This document shows positions 25,474 to 34,856 of a stretch of 64,000 bases of DNA, piece after piece. Position 1 is the stretch's first letter, and each line of letters opens with the position of its first letter. This stretch comes from Mesorhizobium ventifaucium (GTDB lineage: Bacteria > Pseudomonadota > Alphaproteobacteria > Rhizobiales > Rhizobiaceae). The position numbers were made by a program, and so were the translations under genes. The stretch is taken from positions 1 to 64,000 of the forward strand of contig NZ_CAKXZS010000025.1 in assembly GCF_935822925.1 (NCBI RefSeq). The letters are read 5' to 3'. The notes beneath the pieces were generated by a model that worked only from the letters and a program-made list of their open reading frames with translations, was not told where the DNA came from and ran no database searches.

Positions 25474-28400
25474 ATGCGCATCGAGCGTCGTTTCACCAAG
25501 CAGGGGCTAGCAGGTCAAGAAGGGGCGGCTTATGCGGAGATCGAATTCCGCAAGGCACTTTCGGAGATCAAGAATCCGGATGGCTCGGTGGTGTTCCGCT
25601 TGGACAATATCGATGTGCCGGCGCAGTTCAGCCAGGTGGCCGCCGACATCCTGGCGCAGAAATATTACCGCAAGGCCGGCGTGCCGGCACGGCTGAAGAA
25701 GGTCGAGGAGAACGACGTCCCCTCCTTCCTGTGGCGCTCCGTCGCCGACGAGGCCGAACTGGCAAAACTGCCCGAGGCTGAGCGCTACGGCTCCGAGATC
25801 GACGCCCGCCAGGTCTTCGACCGCCTCGCCGGCACCTGGACCTATTGGGGCTGGAAGGGCGGCTACTTCAAATCGGAGGAAGACGCGCGCGCCTTCCGCG
25901 ACGAACTCGCCTATATGCTGGCCACCCAGCGTGTCGCGCCGAACTCGCCGCAATGGTTCAACACCGGCCTGCACTGGGCCTATGGCATCGACGGCCCGAG
26001 CCAGGGCCATTTCTATGTCGACCCGTTCACCGGCAAGCTGACCAAGTCGAAATCTTCCTACGAGCATCCGCAGCCGCATGCCTGCTTCATCCAGGGTGTG
26101 CAGGACGATCTCGTCAACGAAGGCGGCATCATGGATTTGTGGGTGCGTGAAGCGCGGCTGTTCAAATACGGCTCCGGCACCGGCTCCAACTTCTCGTTCC
26201 TGCGCGGCGAAGGCGAAAAACTGTCCGGCGGCGGCCGCTCGTCCGGCCTGATGAGCTTCCTCAAGATCGGTGACCGCGCGGCGGGCGCCATCAAGTCGGG
26301 CGGCACGACGCGCCGCGCCGCAAAGATGGTCATCGTCGACGCCGACCATCCCGATATCGAGGAATTCATCGACTGGAAGGTCAACGAGGAGCAGAAGGTC
26401 GCCTCGCTGGTTACCGGCTCCAAGATCGTCAAGAAGCACCTCGAAGCGATCATGAAGGCCTGCATCAACTGCGAAGGCCAGGACGATGATTGCTTCGACC
26501 CGGCGATCAACACCGCGCTGAAGCGCGAGATCAAGCTGGCCAAGAAGGACGGGGTGCCGGAGAACTACATCTACCGCGTCATCCAGTTCGCCAGGCAGGG
26601 CTACACCTCGATGTCGTTCAAGACCTACGACACCGACTGGGATTCGGACGCCTACCTCACCGTTTCGGGCCAGAACTCCAACAATTCGGTCTCGCTGAAA
26701 GACGATTTCCTGCGCGCCGTCGAAGAGGATGCCGACTGGCACCTCACCGCCCGCAAGGACGGCAAGGTGCTGAAGACGCTGAAGGCCAGGGATCTGTGGG
26801 AAAAGATCGGCTATGCCGCCTGGGCGTCGGCCGATCCGGGCCTGCACTTCAACACGACGATGAACGACTGGCACACCTGCGCCGCGGCCGGTGCGATCCG
26901 GGCGTCCAACCCGTGCTCGGAATACATGTTCCTCGACGACACCGCCTGCAACCTGGCCTCGATCAACCTGCTGCCCTACCGCAACGCGGACGGCACCATC
27001 GATATATCAGCCTACGAGCACACGGTTCGGCTGTGGACCATGGTGCTGGAAATTTCCGTCATGATGGCGCAGTTCCCGTCGAAGGAGATCGCCAAGCTCT
27101 CCTACGAATACCGCACGCTCGGCCTCGGCTACGCCAATATTGGCGGCCTGCTGATGACCTCGGGCATTCCCTATGATTCCGACGAGGGCCGCGCCATCTG
27201 CGCAGCACTCACCGCAATCATGACCGGCACGGCCTATGCCACCTCGGCCGAAATGGCCGCCGAGCTCGGCGCCTTCCCCGATTACGACCGCAATGCGCAG
27301 AACATGCTGCGCGTCATGCGCAACCATCGCCGCGCTGCCTATGGCGACAAGGACGGCTACGAGAAACTCGCCGTCAACCCGGTGCCGCTGGTCGCCTCCG
27401 ACCTGAAGCAGCCGGAGCTTGCCGTCCATGCCAAGGCCGCCTGGGACCGCGCCATCGAGCTCGGCGAGGAGCATGGCTACCGCAATGCGCAGGCGACCGT
27501 GATCGCGCCGACCGGCACGATCGGCCTGGTCATGGATTGTGACACCACCGGCATCGAGCCTGACTTCGCGCTGGTCAAGTTCAAGAAGCTGGCCGGCGGC
27601 GGCTATTTCAAGATCATCAACCGCGCTGTGCCTGAAGCGCTGCGCACGCTCGGCTATTCGGAAAGCCAGATCGCCGAGATCGAGGCCTATGCGGTCGGCC
27701 ACGGCAACCTCAACCAGGCGCCCGCCGTCAACCCCGGCTCGCTTAGGGCAAAGGGTTTTACCGACGACAAGATCGCGGCGCTTAACGCCGCGTTGAAATC
27801 AGCCTTCGACATCAAGTTCGTCTTCAACCAGTGGACGCTGGGTGCCGACTGGGTGAAGGAGACGTTTGGCTTCACCGACGAGCAGCTCAACGATTTCTCG
27901 TTCGAGATGCTGCCGGCGCTCGGCTTCTCGAAGAAGGACCTCGAGGCCGCCAACATCCATGTCTGCGGGGCGATGACGCTGGAAGGCGCGCCGTTCCTGA
28001 AAGCCGAACATCTGCCGGTGTTCGACTGCGCCAGCCCGTGCGGCAAGATCGGCAAGCGTTCGCTGTCGATCAACAGCCACATCCAGATGATGGCGGCGGC
28101 GCAGCCCTTTATCTCCGGCGCCATTTCCAAGACCATCAACATGCCGAACGACGCGACGGTGGAAGATGCCAAGGGCGCCTACATGCTGTCATGGAAGCTG
28201 GCGCTGAAGGCCAACGCGCTCTATCGCGACGGCTCGAAACTCTCGCAGCCGCTCAACGCCTCGCTGCTTGCCGACGTTGAAGACGACGATGACGATGCCG
28301 TCGAGCAGTTGATCGCAGCACCTGCTTCGCAGCGCGCGGTGCAGGTGACCGAAAAGATCGTCGAACGCGTCGTCGAACGCCTCTATCGCGACCGCGAAAA

Positions 28401-29256
28401 GCTGCCGAACCGCCGCAAGGGCTATACCCAGAAAGCGGTCGTCGGCGGCCACAAGGTCTATCTGCGCACCGGCGAATTCGACGACGGTCGCCTTGGCGAG
28501 ATCTTCATCGACATGCACAAGGAAGGTGCCGCCTTCCGGGCGATGATGAACAACTTCGCCATCGCCATCTCGCTCGGCCTGCAATATGGCGTGCCGCTCG
28601 AGGAATATGTCGAAGCCTTCACCTTCACCAAATTCGAGCCGGCCGGCATGGTGCAGGGCAACGACGCCATCAAGAACGCCACGTCGATCCTCGACTACGT
28701 GTTCCGCGAGCTTGCCGTGTCCTATCTTGCCCGCCACGACCTCGCCCATGTCGACCAGTCGGATTTCGACAAGACCGCACTCGGCCGCGGCATCAACGAA
28801 GGCAAGGCGACGCCGTTCTCGAAGGGGCTGACCCGCGGCGTCTCGCCGGTCAAGCTGGTATCGGGCATGGGTGCCGAACCCAAGGGGTTTGGCGGTTCAA
28901 ATCCCTCTCCCGCTCCCACTCGTTCGGCGCCGACGGCGTTCTCAGGCTCCAATGTGCTGGCGCTGAAGCCGGCCAGCGACGAAGCGATCGCCTATAAGCG
29001 GGACTATGAGGAGCGGGCGAAGGAACTGGTCGAGGACATTGCCTATGAGGAAGCAACCGACCCGACCGGGCTGTTCACCGACGATGCCGCGAAAGAAGCG
29101 GCCGAGGCCAAGGCGCTTGCCGCGACAAGGCGTCAGCAATCCTTGATGCAGGGCTACACCGGCAACGAATGCTCGGAATGCCACAACTTCACCATGGTGC
29201 GGAACGGCACGTGTGAGAAGTGCGATACCTGTGGGGCTACGAGCGGGTGCAGCTGA
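25474..29256 (+). CDS. nrdJ: Vitamin B12-dependent (class II) ribonucleotide reductase
   Basis: A 1260-residue enzyme that reduces ribonucleotides to deoxyribonucleotides with adenosylcobalamin, independent of oxygen. RRSSGLMSFLKIGDRAAG-like substrate-site blocks and NPCSEYMFLDDTACNLASIN (with the active-site cysteine) are present, and ATVIAPTGTIGLVMDCDTTG follows. The C-terminus has a TSCPD-type domain and a zinc-ribbon-like tail with paired CSEC, CEKC and CGAT-type cysteines, as in long alphaproteobacterial NrdJ. The ATG at 25474 has AGGA four bases upstream. A Ser/Pro/Ala linker (about residues 1135-1160) contains the T-arm-like DNA at 28891-28919. NrdR-type sites upstream suggest dATP feedback. 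Confidence 0.97.
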   Translation: MRIERRFTKQGLAGQEGAAYAEIEFRKALSEIKNPDGSVVFRLDNIDVPAQFSQVAADILAQKYYRKAGVPARLKKVEENDVPSFLWRSVADEAELAKLPEAERYGSEIDARQVFDRLAGTWTYWGWKGGYFKSEEDARAFRDELAYMLATQRVAPNSPQWFNTGLHWAYGIDGPSQGHFYVDPFTGKLTKSKSSYEHPQPHACFIQGVQDDLVNEGGIMDLWVREARLFKYGSGTGSNFSFLRGEGEKLSGGGRSSGLMSFLKIGDRAAGAIKSGGTTRRAAKMVIVDADHPDIEEFIDWKVNEEQKVASLVTGSKIVKKHLEAIMKACINCEGQDDDCFDPAINTALKREIKLAKKDGVPENYIYRVIQFARQGYTSMSFKTYDTDWDSDAYLTVSGQNSNNSVSLKDDFLRAVEEDADWHLTARKDGKVLKTLKARDLWEKIGYAAWASADPGLHFNTTMNDWHTCAAAGAIRASNPCSEYMFLDDTACNLASINLLPYRNADGTIDISAYEHTVRLWTMVLEISVMMAQFPSKEIAKLSYEYRTLGLGYANIGGLLMTSGIPYDSDEGRAICAALTAIMTGTAYATSAEMAAELGAFPDYDRNAQNMLRVMRNHRRAAYGDKDGYEKLAVNPVPLVASDLKQPELAVHAKAAWDRAIELGEEHGYRNAQATVIAPTGTIGLVMDCDTTGIEPDFALVKFKKLAGGGYFKIINRAVPEALRTLGYSESQIAEIEAYAVGHGNLNQAPAVNPGSLRAKGFTDDKIAALNAALKSAFDIKFVFNQWTLGADWVKETFGFTDEQLNDFSFEMLPALGFSKKDLEAANIHVCGAMTLEGAPFLKAEHLPVFDCASPCGKIGKRSLSINSHIQMMAAAQPFISGAISKTINMPNDATVEDAKGAYMLSWKLALKANALYRDGSKLSQPLNASLLADVEDDDDDAVEQLIAAPASQRAVQVTEKIVERVVERLYRDREKLPNRRKGYTQKAVVGGHKVYLRTGEFDDGRLGEIFIDMHKEGAAFRAMMNNFAIAISLGLQYGVPLEEYVEAFTFTKFEPAGMVQGNDAIKNATSILDYVFRELAVSYLARHDLAHVDQSDFDKTALGRGINEGKATPFSKGLTRGVSPVKLVSGMGAEPKGFGGSNPSPAPTRSAPTAFSGSNVLALKPASDEAIAYKRDYEERAKELVEDIAYEEATDPTGLFTDDAAKEAAEAKALAATRRQQSLMQGYTGNECSECHNFTMVRNGTCEKCDTCGATSGCS

Positions 29257-29287
29257 GGACCGATGCCGCTGAGGTGGACCTTAAGGA

Positions 29288-30082
29288 ATGTCCCTATGGG
29301 CGTATTCGTTTCCGCGAGGGGAGTTAAGGTTTGTCCTCGTAAATGTGCCGGACCCTGTCCTTACTGATGGTGATGGGGAACTCAAGGTCAGTACCTGGGC
29401 GCAGCGTACGGTGCCGCCCACAAGAAGCGGAGACATCGTATTGGAGCATGAATATACCGTGTTGGGTGGGGTGAACCGCGCCCGGATCGGGCACTACCTG
29501 GGCATCATATCCAGCGCTGTTTCGGCCGGCGTCGTGTTTGTCTTCCTATCAGCAATCGATCTTGCGAGTAAATTCGGCATTTCGGCAAACCTGCCCCCCT
29601 CGGTCCTGTCTTTAGCAGGTGCCGGCACCGTCTTCCTTGTTCTCTATTGGATTCTCGATCGGTTTGCTTGGAAGTGGATCGGCCTTTCAAGGCTGCTCAA
29701 GGTACCTGACCTGTCGGGGAATTGGGACTGTAAGGGCCAGACAATCAATCCTGATGGCACGACCGAGTACCAGTGGAAGGCAGTGATCACGATTGTTCAG
29801 AGTTGGGACCGCATACGGGTCCGGCTCAAGACGGATCAATCTGGTTCCAACAGCACCAGCGCCGCCTTAATTTGCGATGAAGCTGACGGGTACAGGCTTT
29901 TCTACAGCTACAAGAACGACCCGAGCATTGGCGAGACTGAATTGAGGAGCCACCGCGGGTCGGCAGAGATCACATTCGCCAAGGATCTGCAGTCCGGCAA
30001 CGGCGAATATTTCAATGGACACGGCCGCTATACTTTCGGCCAGATGAGCCTAAACAGGTTGCAAGATGGCCACCGACATTGA
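29288..30082 (+). CDS. CBASS-type two-TM beta-barrel effector (Cap15-like)
   Basis: A 264-residue protein resembling the SMODS-associated 2TM-beta effectors (Cap15), which bind a cyclic nucleotide signal and disrupt the inner membrane in infected cells. Two helices lie at about 71-90 (LGIISSAVSAGVVFVFLSAI) and 104-123. The beta domain from about 139 starts with LSGNWDCKG and holds ITIVQSWDRIRVRLKTDQSG followed by SNS, YSYKNDP and HRGSAEITF, the family's typical blocks. The 60-residue N-terminal extension is unusual, and the ATG has only a very close AAGGA, so a later start is possible. Its end overlaps the CD-NTase start by 17 bases. AT-richer than its neighbours. Confidence 0.75.
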   Translation: MSLWAYSFPRGELRFVLVNVPDPVLTDGDGELKVSTWAQRTVPPTRSGDIVLEHEYTVLGGVNRARIGHYLGIISSAVSAGVVFVFLSAIDLASKFGISANLPPSVLSLAGAGTVFLVLYWILDRFAWKWIGLSRLLKVPDLSGNWDCKGQTINPDGTTEYQWKAVITIVQSWDRIRVRLKTDQSGSNSTSAALICDEADGYRLFYSYKNDPSIGETELRSHRGSAEITFAKDLQSGNGEYFNGHGRYTFGQMSLNRLQDGHRH

Positions 30083-31207
30083 GAAGCGTCTTAAACAGTT
30101 GAGTACTCGTCGCAGAGGGATCGATCGCCTCGGACGCCTTAGCACGGCCGCGCAGACCGACATCTTGCAGAAAAGTTTCCTCAACGAGAGTTGGCAGAAG
30201 CGGGCCCCGGCCCAGCCGAACACGCGGTATGCGTTGGGTGCAATGCAAGAAGTCGGCCCGGACTACACCCGTATCAGCATCGAGACGGCGGAGCGGGTCG
30301 GCAAACAACTCAAGGAAAAGCTTGAGGCCGCGGGTTGGTCCGTCGAATTCGGCTGCAAGGATCGGTGCCGCTCAACGTTCACATCAGAGGTGTCAGCGAC
30401 GTTGACCTTTTGAACCTCGAAGCCAATTTCCTCACCTACCTGCCTTCAGGGCTTAAGGCCCGTCTTGGCCATTATACAAGTCCGACAAGCGAGAGTTCTG
30501 TGGACCGATTGATGCGGCTACGCAAAGAATGCGAAAATGCTCTGATCAACGCATACCCTGCCGCTGACGTCGACACATCAGGAGGCAAGGCAATTGCAAT
30601 TTCGGGAGGTTCGCTGGCGAGGCCAGTCGACGTCGTGCCTTCGCACTGGAACGACACTGTTGAATACCAATCTTCGGACCTCGAGCGCGATCGCGGCGTC
30701 ACCATCTTGAACAAAAAGGTGCCCGAAACGATCGATAACTTGCCTTTCCTGCATATCGGTCGAGTGCACGATCGCGATCACAATGAGGCGCGGGGCGGGC
30801 TGAAAAAGGCGATCCGACTGTGCAAGAACGTCAAGAACGACGCGATCGAGGATGGAAAGACCATAAACCTGCCCAGCTTCGATATTGCTGCTATCATGTA
30901 CCACGCTAATCAAGCCGCGCTGCGCGCCGGCGTCTTTTACGAGCTGGCGATTCTTGCCGAAACGCAGCGTTTTCTGGATCAACTGTGGCACAATAAGGAG
31001 CATGCGCGGACCCTGAATGTGCCCGACGGCTCGCGCCGCATATTTGACAATGAAGGGAAGTTTGGCGGTCTCCTAACCCTGTCGTCGGAATTGGACGACC
31101 TAGCACGTGAAGTAGCACGCGAACAGAACCAAGCTCTTCGTTATCAGCAGTCAATCCCGCTGGAGGAAAGCCGAAAAGCTATCTCAAACATCTTGGTTCC
31201 TGACTGA
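30066..31207 (+). pseudogene. CD-NTase (SMODS nucleotidyltransferase) with one frameshift
   Basis: This is the nucleotide-signal synthase of a CBASS pair, read in two frames. The first frame gives about 95 residues, including RYALGAMQEVGPDYTRISIE. The second then supplies LQGSVPLNVHIRGVSDVDLL, which holds the catalytic Asp-x-Asp, and later ARPVDVVPSHW with the third acidic residue. The junction is at 30350/30351, where adding one C (TTC CGG CTG) restores an open frame of about 380 residues with no other stop. The damage is therefore a single lost base, either a recent mutation or a sequencing error. No Cap2 or Cap3 gene is present, so the layout is type I CBASS. Confidence 0.8.
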
Positions 31208-31323
31208 GGATACGCGTCGTCGGCGGCTAGTCCATAGTCTGGCCTCCTGCTGCTTGCAAATGGCAGTTTGAGTGTTGTGTGCGGCGGTCGTTTGAAGCGT
31301 TCCGGAGAAAGTCGACATCGAGG

Positions 31324-32053
31324 TCACAAACTTAATCGCGGCACGATCCACTCCGAGTAGCCATTTGAATCAGGCGCAAATTCTTGTACGAGCACCTCTC
31401 GATTCGGACCTGGAAGTCGGTTGAGTACTTGCCGAACTTCGTTTTCCAAATCACGGCGGCGGGTCCACACGCCCATAATTGCTTCAGGAGCTATCCGGTC
31501 CCGCACCTGGACTTCCGCGTCAGGATCGGTGGTCAGGAAAAGTGGAATGCCTGTCTCTGCCCGGTAAGACGTCCCGCCGAAATTTGTGGGGGCCATTTCA
31601 ATTTCGTCAGAAAACATCTGATTTAACGCCCACGGGCCGTCTAAACGGCCTTGATGGTTTTTCATTTTATTTGTCGCCGCATTGCGGAAGCGGAAAGCGC
31701 AATCCTGTGTCCATAGGATTCTTGGATCGAGAACGAGCACGACCCATTCGGCTCCGGGGCAACCTTTCCTCTTTTTGGTGAAAATGCCTTGCTGACCGCT
31801 GAAATGGATAGGGAAACCACTTTATTATTGTCATCCATGCGGTAACGGCACCGACATAGGCGTCAAAATCGGCAGTGGAAAGAATTTCCCGCGATAAAAT
31901 GCCATGCTCAACGATGTTGGGCAAATTGTCGACAATTGTAAAATGAAGCAGAAAACGGATGCCCTGACTCGCTGCTACACCTTTGATCCTATCAGGTACT
32001 GAGTCACGTCTTGCCAATTCGGTATCCCATGCTGCCGTTGTGATTGTCGCCAT
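31324..32053 (-). pseudogene. DarT/DUF4433-like ADP-ribosyltransferase gene with two frameshifts
   Basis: Three segments in different frames together make one DUF4433-type protein. The N-terminal part reads DRIKGVAASQGIRFLLHFTI followed by VDNLPNIVEHGILSREIL. After a shift near 31848, YRMDDNNKVVSLSISAVSKA appears. After a second shift near 31783, WVVLVLDPRILWTQDCAFRF follows with RNAATNK and LFLTTDPDAEVQVRDRIAPE. These match the known DarT order (HFT..NL..I...GILS; D-rich SIS block; WVVL...ILW...C.F...NAA). DarT enzymes ADP-ribosylate thymidine in single-stranded DNA. The DarG macrodomain antitoxin is not seen nearby. It faces the CBASS pair. Confidence 0.68.
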
Positions 32054-32415
32054 GGATAGCAAAGATCACGATGGGCCGTATAGCACCGATGAAATTGCAC
32101 TCTCCTGCATGAGGCTTCCGTCTTAGGTTCCCGACCTGTGACTCCATCCTTATCCGGCAGGAAGTAGCACTGCACCTCACCTTTGGGCCGGACGCACGAC
32201 CGCCCCCGATGTGGGCAGCGCGGCATTGTGCCCATCAGATTGTTGGCCATCGACCCCGCCGCGTGCTCTCATAAGAGTATCTCGGCTGGGTTTCATATCT
32301 GACTGAGGTGCTCGAACGGCGACTTTGACAAGATCTGCAGGTGCTCGGGAGCACCGCGCTATTACCGCCACGGCTGCAAACTCTGGTCGCCGACATAAGC
32401 GATTTGGCTCCCCTT

Positions 32416-32436
32416 CTCCCCTTGTGACAAGGGGAG
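32416..32436 (-). terminator. Hairpin after the phytase-like gene
   Basis: CTCCCCTTGT and ACAAGGGGAG are perfect inverted copies around one base, 16 bases after the stop of the minus-strand phytase-like gene. There is no T-run, so it is either a weak terminator or a member of the CCTTCTCCCC repeat family also seen near 62088-62116. The gap 32054-32415 shows no supportable gene. Confidence 0.4.
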
Positions 32437-32451
32437 AGGAAAGAACCAGCT

Positions 32452-34650
32452 TCAATTCACGGCGCTGATGTTGCCCAAGCGTAAAAACAGCGTTTCGCCG
32501 GAAGAATCGTCGACGCCGTCATTGTCGGTGGCGACGAAGATGTCGCCGTTCTTGTCGATGGTGAAACCTTCGACCTTGTCGACGACATAGCCGTTGGTGG
32601 CTGATTTCAGGTCGCCGACGATGTCGCGCACCAGCGTCTTTTCGACCAACGGCAGGTCGCCGCCGAGCTTGGCAGGTTTGAAGGCGTCGAGGGCCACCGA
32701 ATAGATCCGCTTCACCTTGGCCAGGTCGCCGATCTGGTTGTCGCGTTCGAGGATGTAGAGCTTGCCGTCATGCGCGGTGATCTCCGACAGGCCCATCCAG
32801 CCAGCTTCGGTCGCTTCGAGCGGATAGCGCACCGCCGACCATTCCTTGGCCTTGGGCTTGTAGGCCAAGAGCTTGACCTGATTCTTCGGATCGTCGGCCC
32901 ATTCGCGTTGCATGGCCATCACCAGCGTCAGGTCGTCGCCCTCGCCGACCGCAGTGATACCTTCGAGACCGAAGCGGGTCTGATGGGCGAGCAGTTCCAT
33001 CGGGAAGCCGATTTCCTGCTTGATCTCGCCCTTGTCGTTGACGCGCAGGATGGCGTGCGGGACGAGCTTTGCCGGATCGCCTTCATTGGCCAGCCAAAAG
33101 CCGCCTTCACCGTCGGCGACAAGACCCTCGATATCGAGCTTCTGTGCAGGATGGCCATCACGCGTGACGATGGTCTTGCCGGTGATCAGCGCCGGCGTCT
33201 GGGTGGCATCGATCTCGAAGATCGAGGGCGCGTTGGCGTAGAACGAGTCCGAGGCAGCGAACAGCTTGCCGGCAGCATCGCTGGCCGCGAGCGCCGAAAG
33301 CGCACCCCAGCCGAGCGGCGTGCCGTCCGCCGTGAGCTTTGCCGTGATCATCGGGTAAGTGGCGGGACCCTCGGAGCGCTCGTAGATCATGACGTGCGAA
33401 CGGGCGAGCCCGTCCTCGACCAGGTCGGCCTCGTTGGCGGTGACCAGGAGATTGCGCGACGGGATCGCGACCAGGCCTTCCGGGCCGATGCCGGATGGCA
33501 GGATCTGGACGAACCGAGGCTCCGCACCCGTGTCCTTGTAGACGCCGACAACGGAACCACGCTCCGAAGCGACGAAAATCAGTCCGTCTTCGCCGAACGT
33601 GCCGGTCTCGAGAGCTTCCGGCTCGACGCCCTTCTTGTTGCGGTCGTCGGGATAATGGCCGGCATTGGCGACCTGGTACTCGAAGGACGGACCGGATTCG
33701 TAGAGGACCTCGCCCTTCTTGCTGAAGATTGTGAAGCCGCGCGAGCCGCCCTTGTAGTCGCCTTCGTTGGCGACGACGAGACGGTCATTGTCGAGCCATT
33801 TCACGGCGTCGGGCTCGCGCGCGACGTTTTCCATTTTGCCATCGAAGGACAAGGCGCCGTTCTTCTTGGTGTCGATCTTGTCCAGCGCGACTGAGCCTGC
33901 GGTGAAGTGAGTGACGATCGCGCCGGTTTCGGCGTTGACTATGGCAATGTGGTTGTTTTCCTGCAGCGTGACCGCGATCTCGCCGGCCTCGTTGAAGGCG
34001 ACGAATTCCGGCTCCGGATCTTCCGCCACGACTTCGGCAATACCCGCCAGGTTGACGGTCTTCATCGTCGCGCAATCAGGCTGGCCTTCGGCAAGCGTAA
34101 AGATCTTGAGGTCGCCCGCCGGCATCTGCGGAATTTCTCCGTCGTTCAGCTCCTCGTCGCGCTCGTTCTCGATGGCAATGGCCAGGAACTTGCCGTCCTT
34201 GCTGAACGCCAGCGAGTCCGGCTGGCCGCCGAGGTCGCAGGTGCTTTCGATTGCCTTGGAGGCGAGGTCGATGACGGTGAGGTTGCCCGAAGGCTTGGCT
34301 TTGCTCTGGGACGTGTTGACGCCGGCCAGAACCTGGCCGCCGATGACCACGACCGAGGTTGGCTCGCCGTCGATCTTGACGATGCCGCCGGCCTTGGGCG
34401 CCTTGGGATCGGCGATGTCGATGAAGCCGACCGCACCGAGCGGGCTATCGGAATAAACCAGCGTCATGCCGTCTTCGCTCGCCGTGATGATCTCGGACGA
34501 AGTCGGCGTGGTCTTCTCGACATCCGCCGGGAGGTTTCCGGCGACCGCGAAGCTCGCGACCCGGTTGAACATCATGTCGGCATGGGCCGGCAGCGAAACG
34601 GAGGCAGCAAGCGCTGCCGTCAGGACGAAAAGCGCGGAATGGCGGGGCAC
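32452..34650 (-). CDS. Secreted esterase-like phytase-family protein
   Basis: A protein of about 732 residues with an N-terminal signal peptide (ALFVLTAALAASVSLPAHA) and a body of beta-propeller-like repeats. The C-terminal half (from about residue 400, LGWGALSALAAS, HPAQKLDIEGLVADGEGGFW, GLSEITAHDGKLYILERDNQ) matches the phytase-like esterase family. The GTG at 34650 is chosen because AGGAG lies eight bases upstream; the frame is open to 34728. It should act in the periplasm or outside the cell. The substrate, whether a phosphoester or otherwise, is not known from the sequence. Confidence 0.85.
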   Translation of the reverse strand: MPRHSALFVLTAALAASVSLPAHADMMFNRVASFAVAGNLPADVEKTTPTSSEIITASEDGMTLVYSDSPLGAVGFIDIADPKAPKAGGIVKIDGEPTSVVVIGGQVLAGVNTSQSKAKPSGNLTVIDLASKAIESTCDLGGQPDSLAFSKDGKFLAIAIENERDEELNDGEIPQMPAGDLKIFTLAEGQPDCATMKTVNLAGIAEVVAEDPEPEFVAFNEAGEIAVTLQENNHIAIVNAETGAIVTHFTAGSVALDKIDTKKNGALSFDGKMENVAREPDAVKWLDNDRLVVANEGDYKGGSRGFTIFSKKGEVLYESGPSFEYQVANAGHYPDDRNKKGVEPEALETGTFGEDGLIFVASERGSVVGVYKDTGAEPRFVQILPSGIGPEGLVAIPSRNLLVTANEADLVEDGLARSHVMIYERSEGPATYPMITAKLTADGTPLGWGALSALAASDAAGKLFAASDSFYANAPSIFEIDATQTPALITGKTIVTRDGHPAQKLDIEGLVADGEGGFWLANEGDPAKLVPHAILRVNDKGEIKQEIGFPMELLAHQTRFGLEGITAVGEGDDLTLVMAMQREWADDPKNQVKLLAYKPKAKEWSAVRYPLEATEAGWMGLSEITAHDGKLYILERDNQIGDLAKVKRIYSVALDAFKPAKLGGDLPLVEKTLVRDIVGDLKSATNGYVVDKVEGFTIDKNGDIFVATDNDGVDDSSGETLFLRLGNISAVN

Positions 34651-34856
34651 GGGCGGCGTCTCCTGTTCGAATGGAAGCCACCTGATTTGCGGGAACCACA
34701 TTTCAAAGCGATGACGGATCGATGACACTTCCGCGACAGGCGGTCAGGGTCCATCGATATTCACCTCATGCTGGCCTGCAAATGGCGGCTTTCTGCGGCC
34801 GCGATCAGCACCCCCGGGCGCGAGCAGCAAGAACTTCCAGCCCCGGACCGGATCCC

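Noticed and set aside
28722..28952. Minus-strand frame with GAGEGFEPPNP inside nrdJ
   Set aside because: This is the typical chance product of reading a tRNA-T-arm-like DNA backwards; the plus-strand gene is certain.
31208..31323. DarG-type antitoxin gene next to the DarT-like remnant
   Set aside because: The gap is only 116 bases and no macrodomain-like frame was found on either side.
31975..32250. Minus-strand frame with several cysteines beside the DarT-like remnant
   Set aside because: No recognisable family, overlaps the N-terminus of the DarT-like gene in another frame, no ribosome site.
32177..32455. Minus-strand frame between the islet and the phytase-like gene
   Set aside because: It begins inside the hairpin after the phytase-like gene and has no domain pattern.
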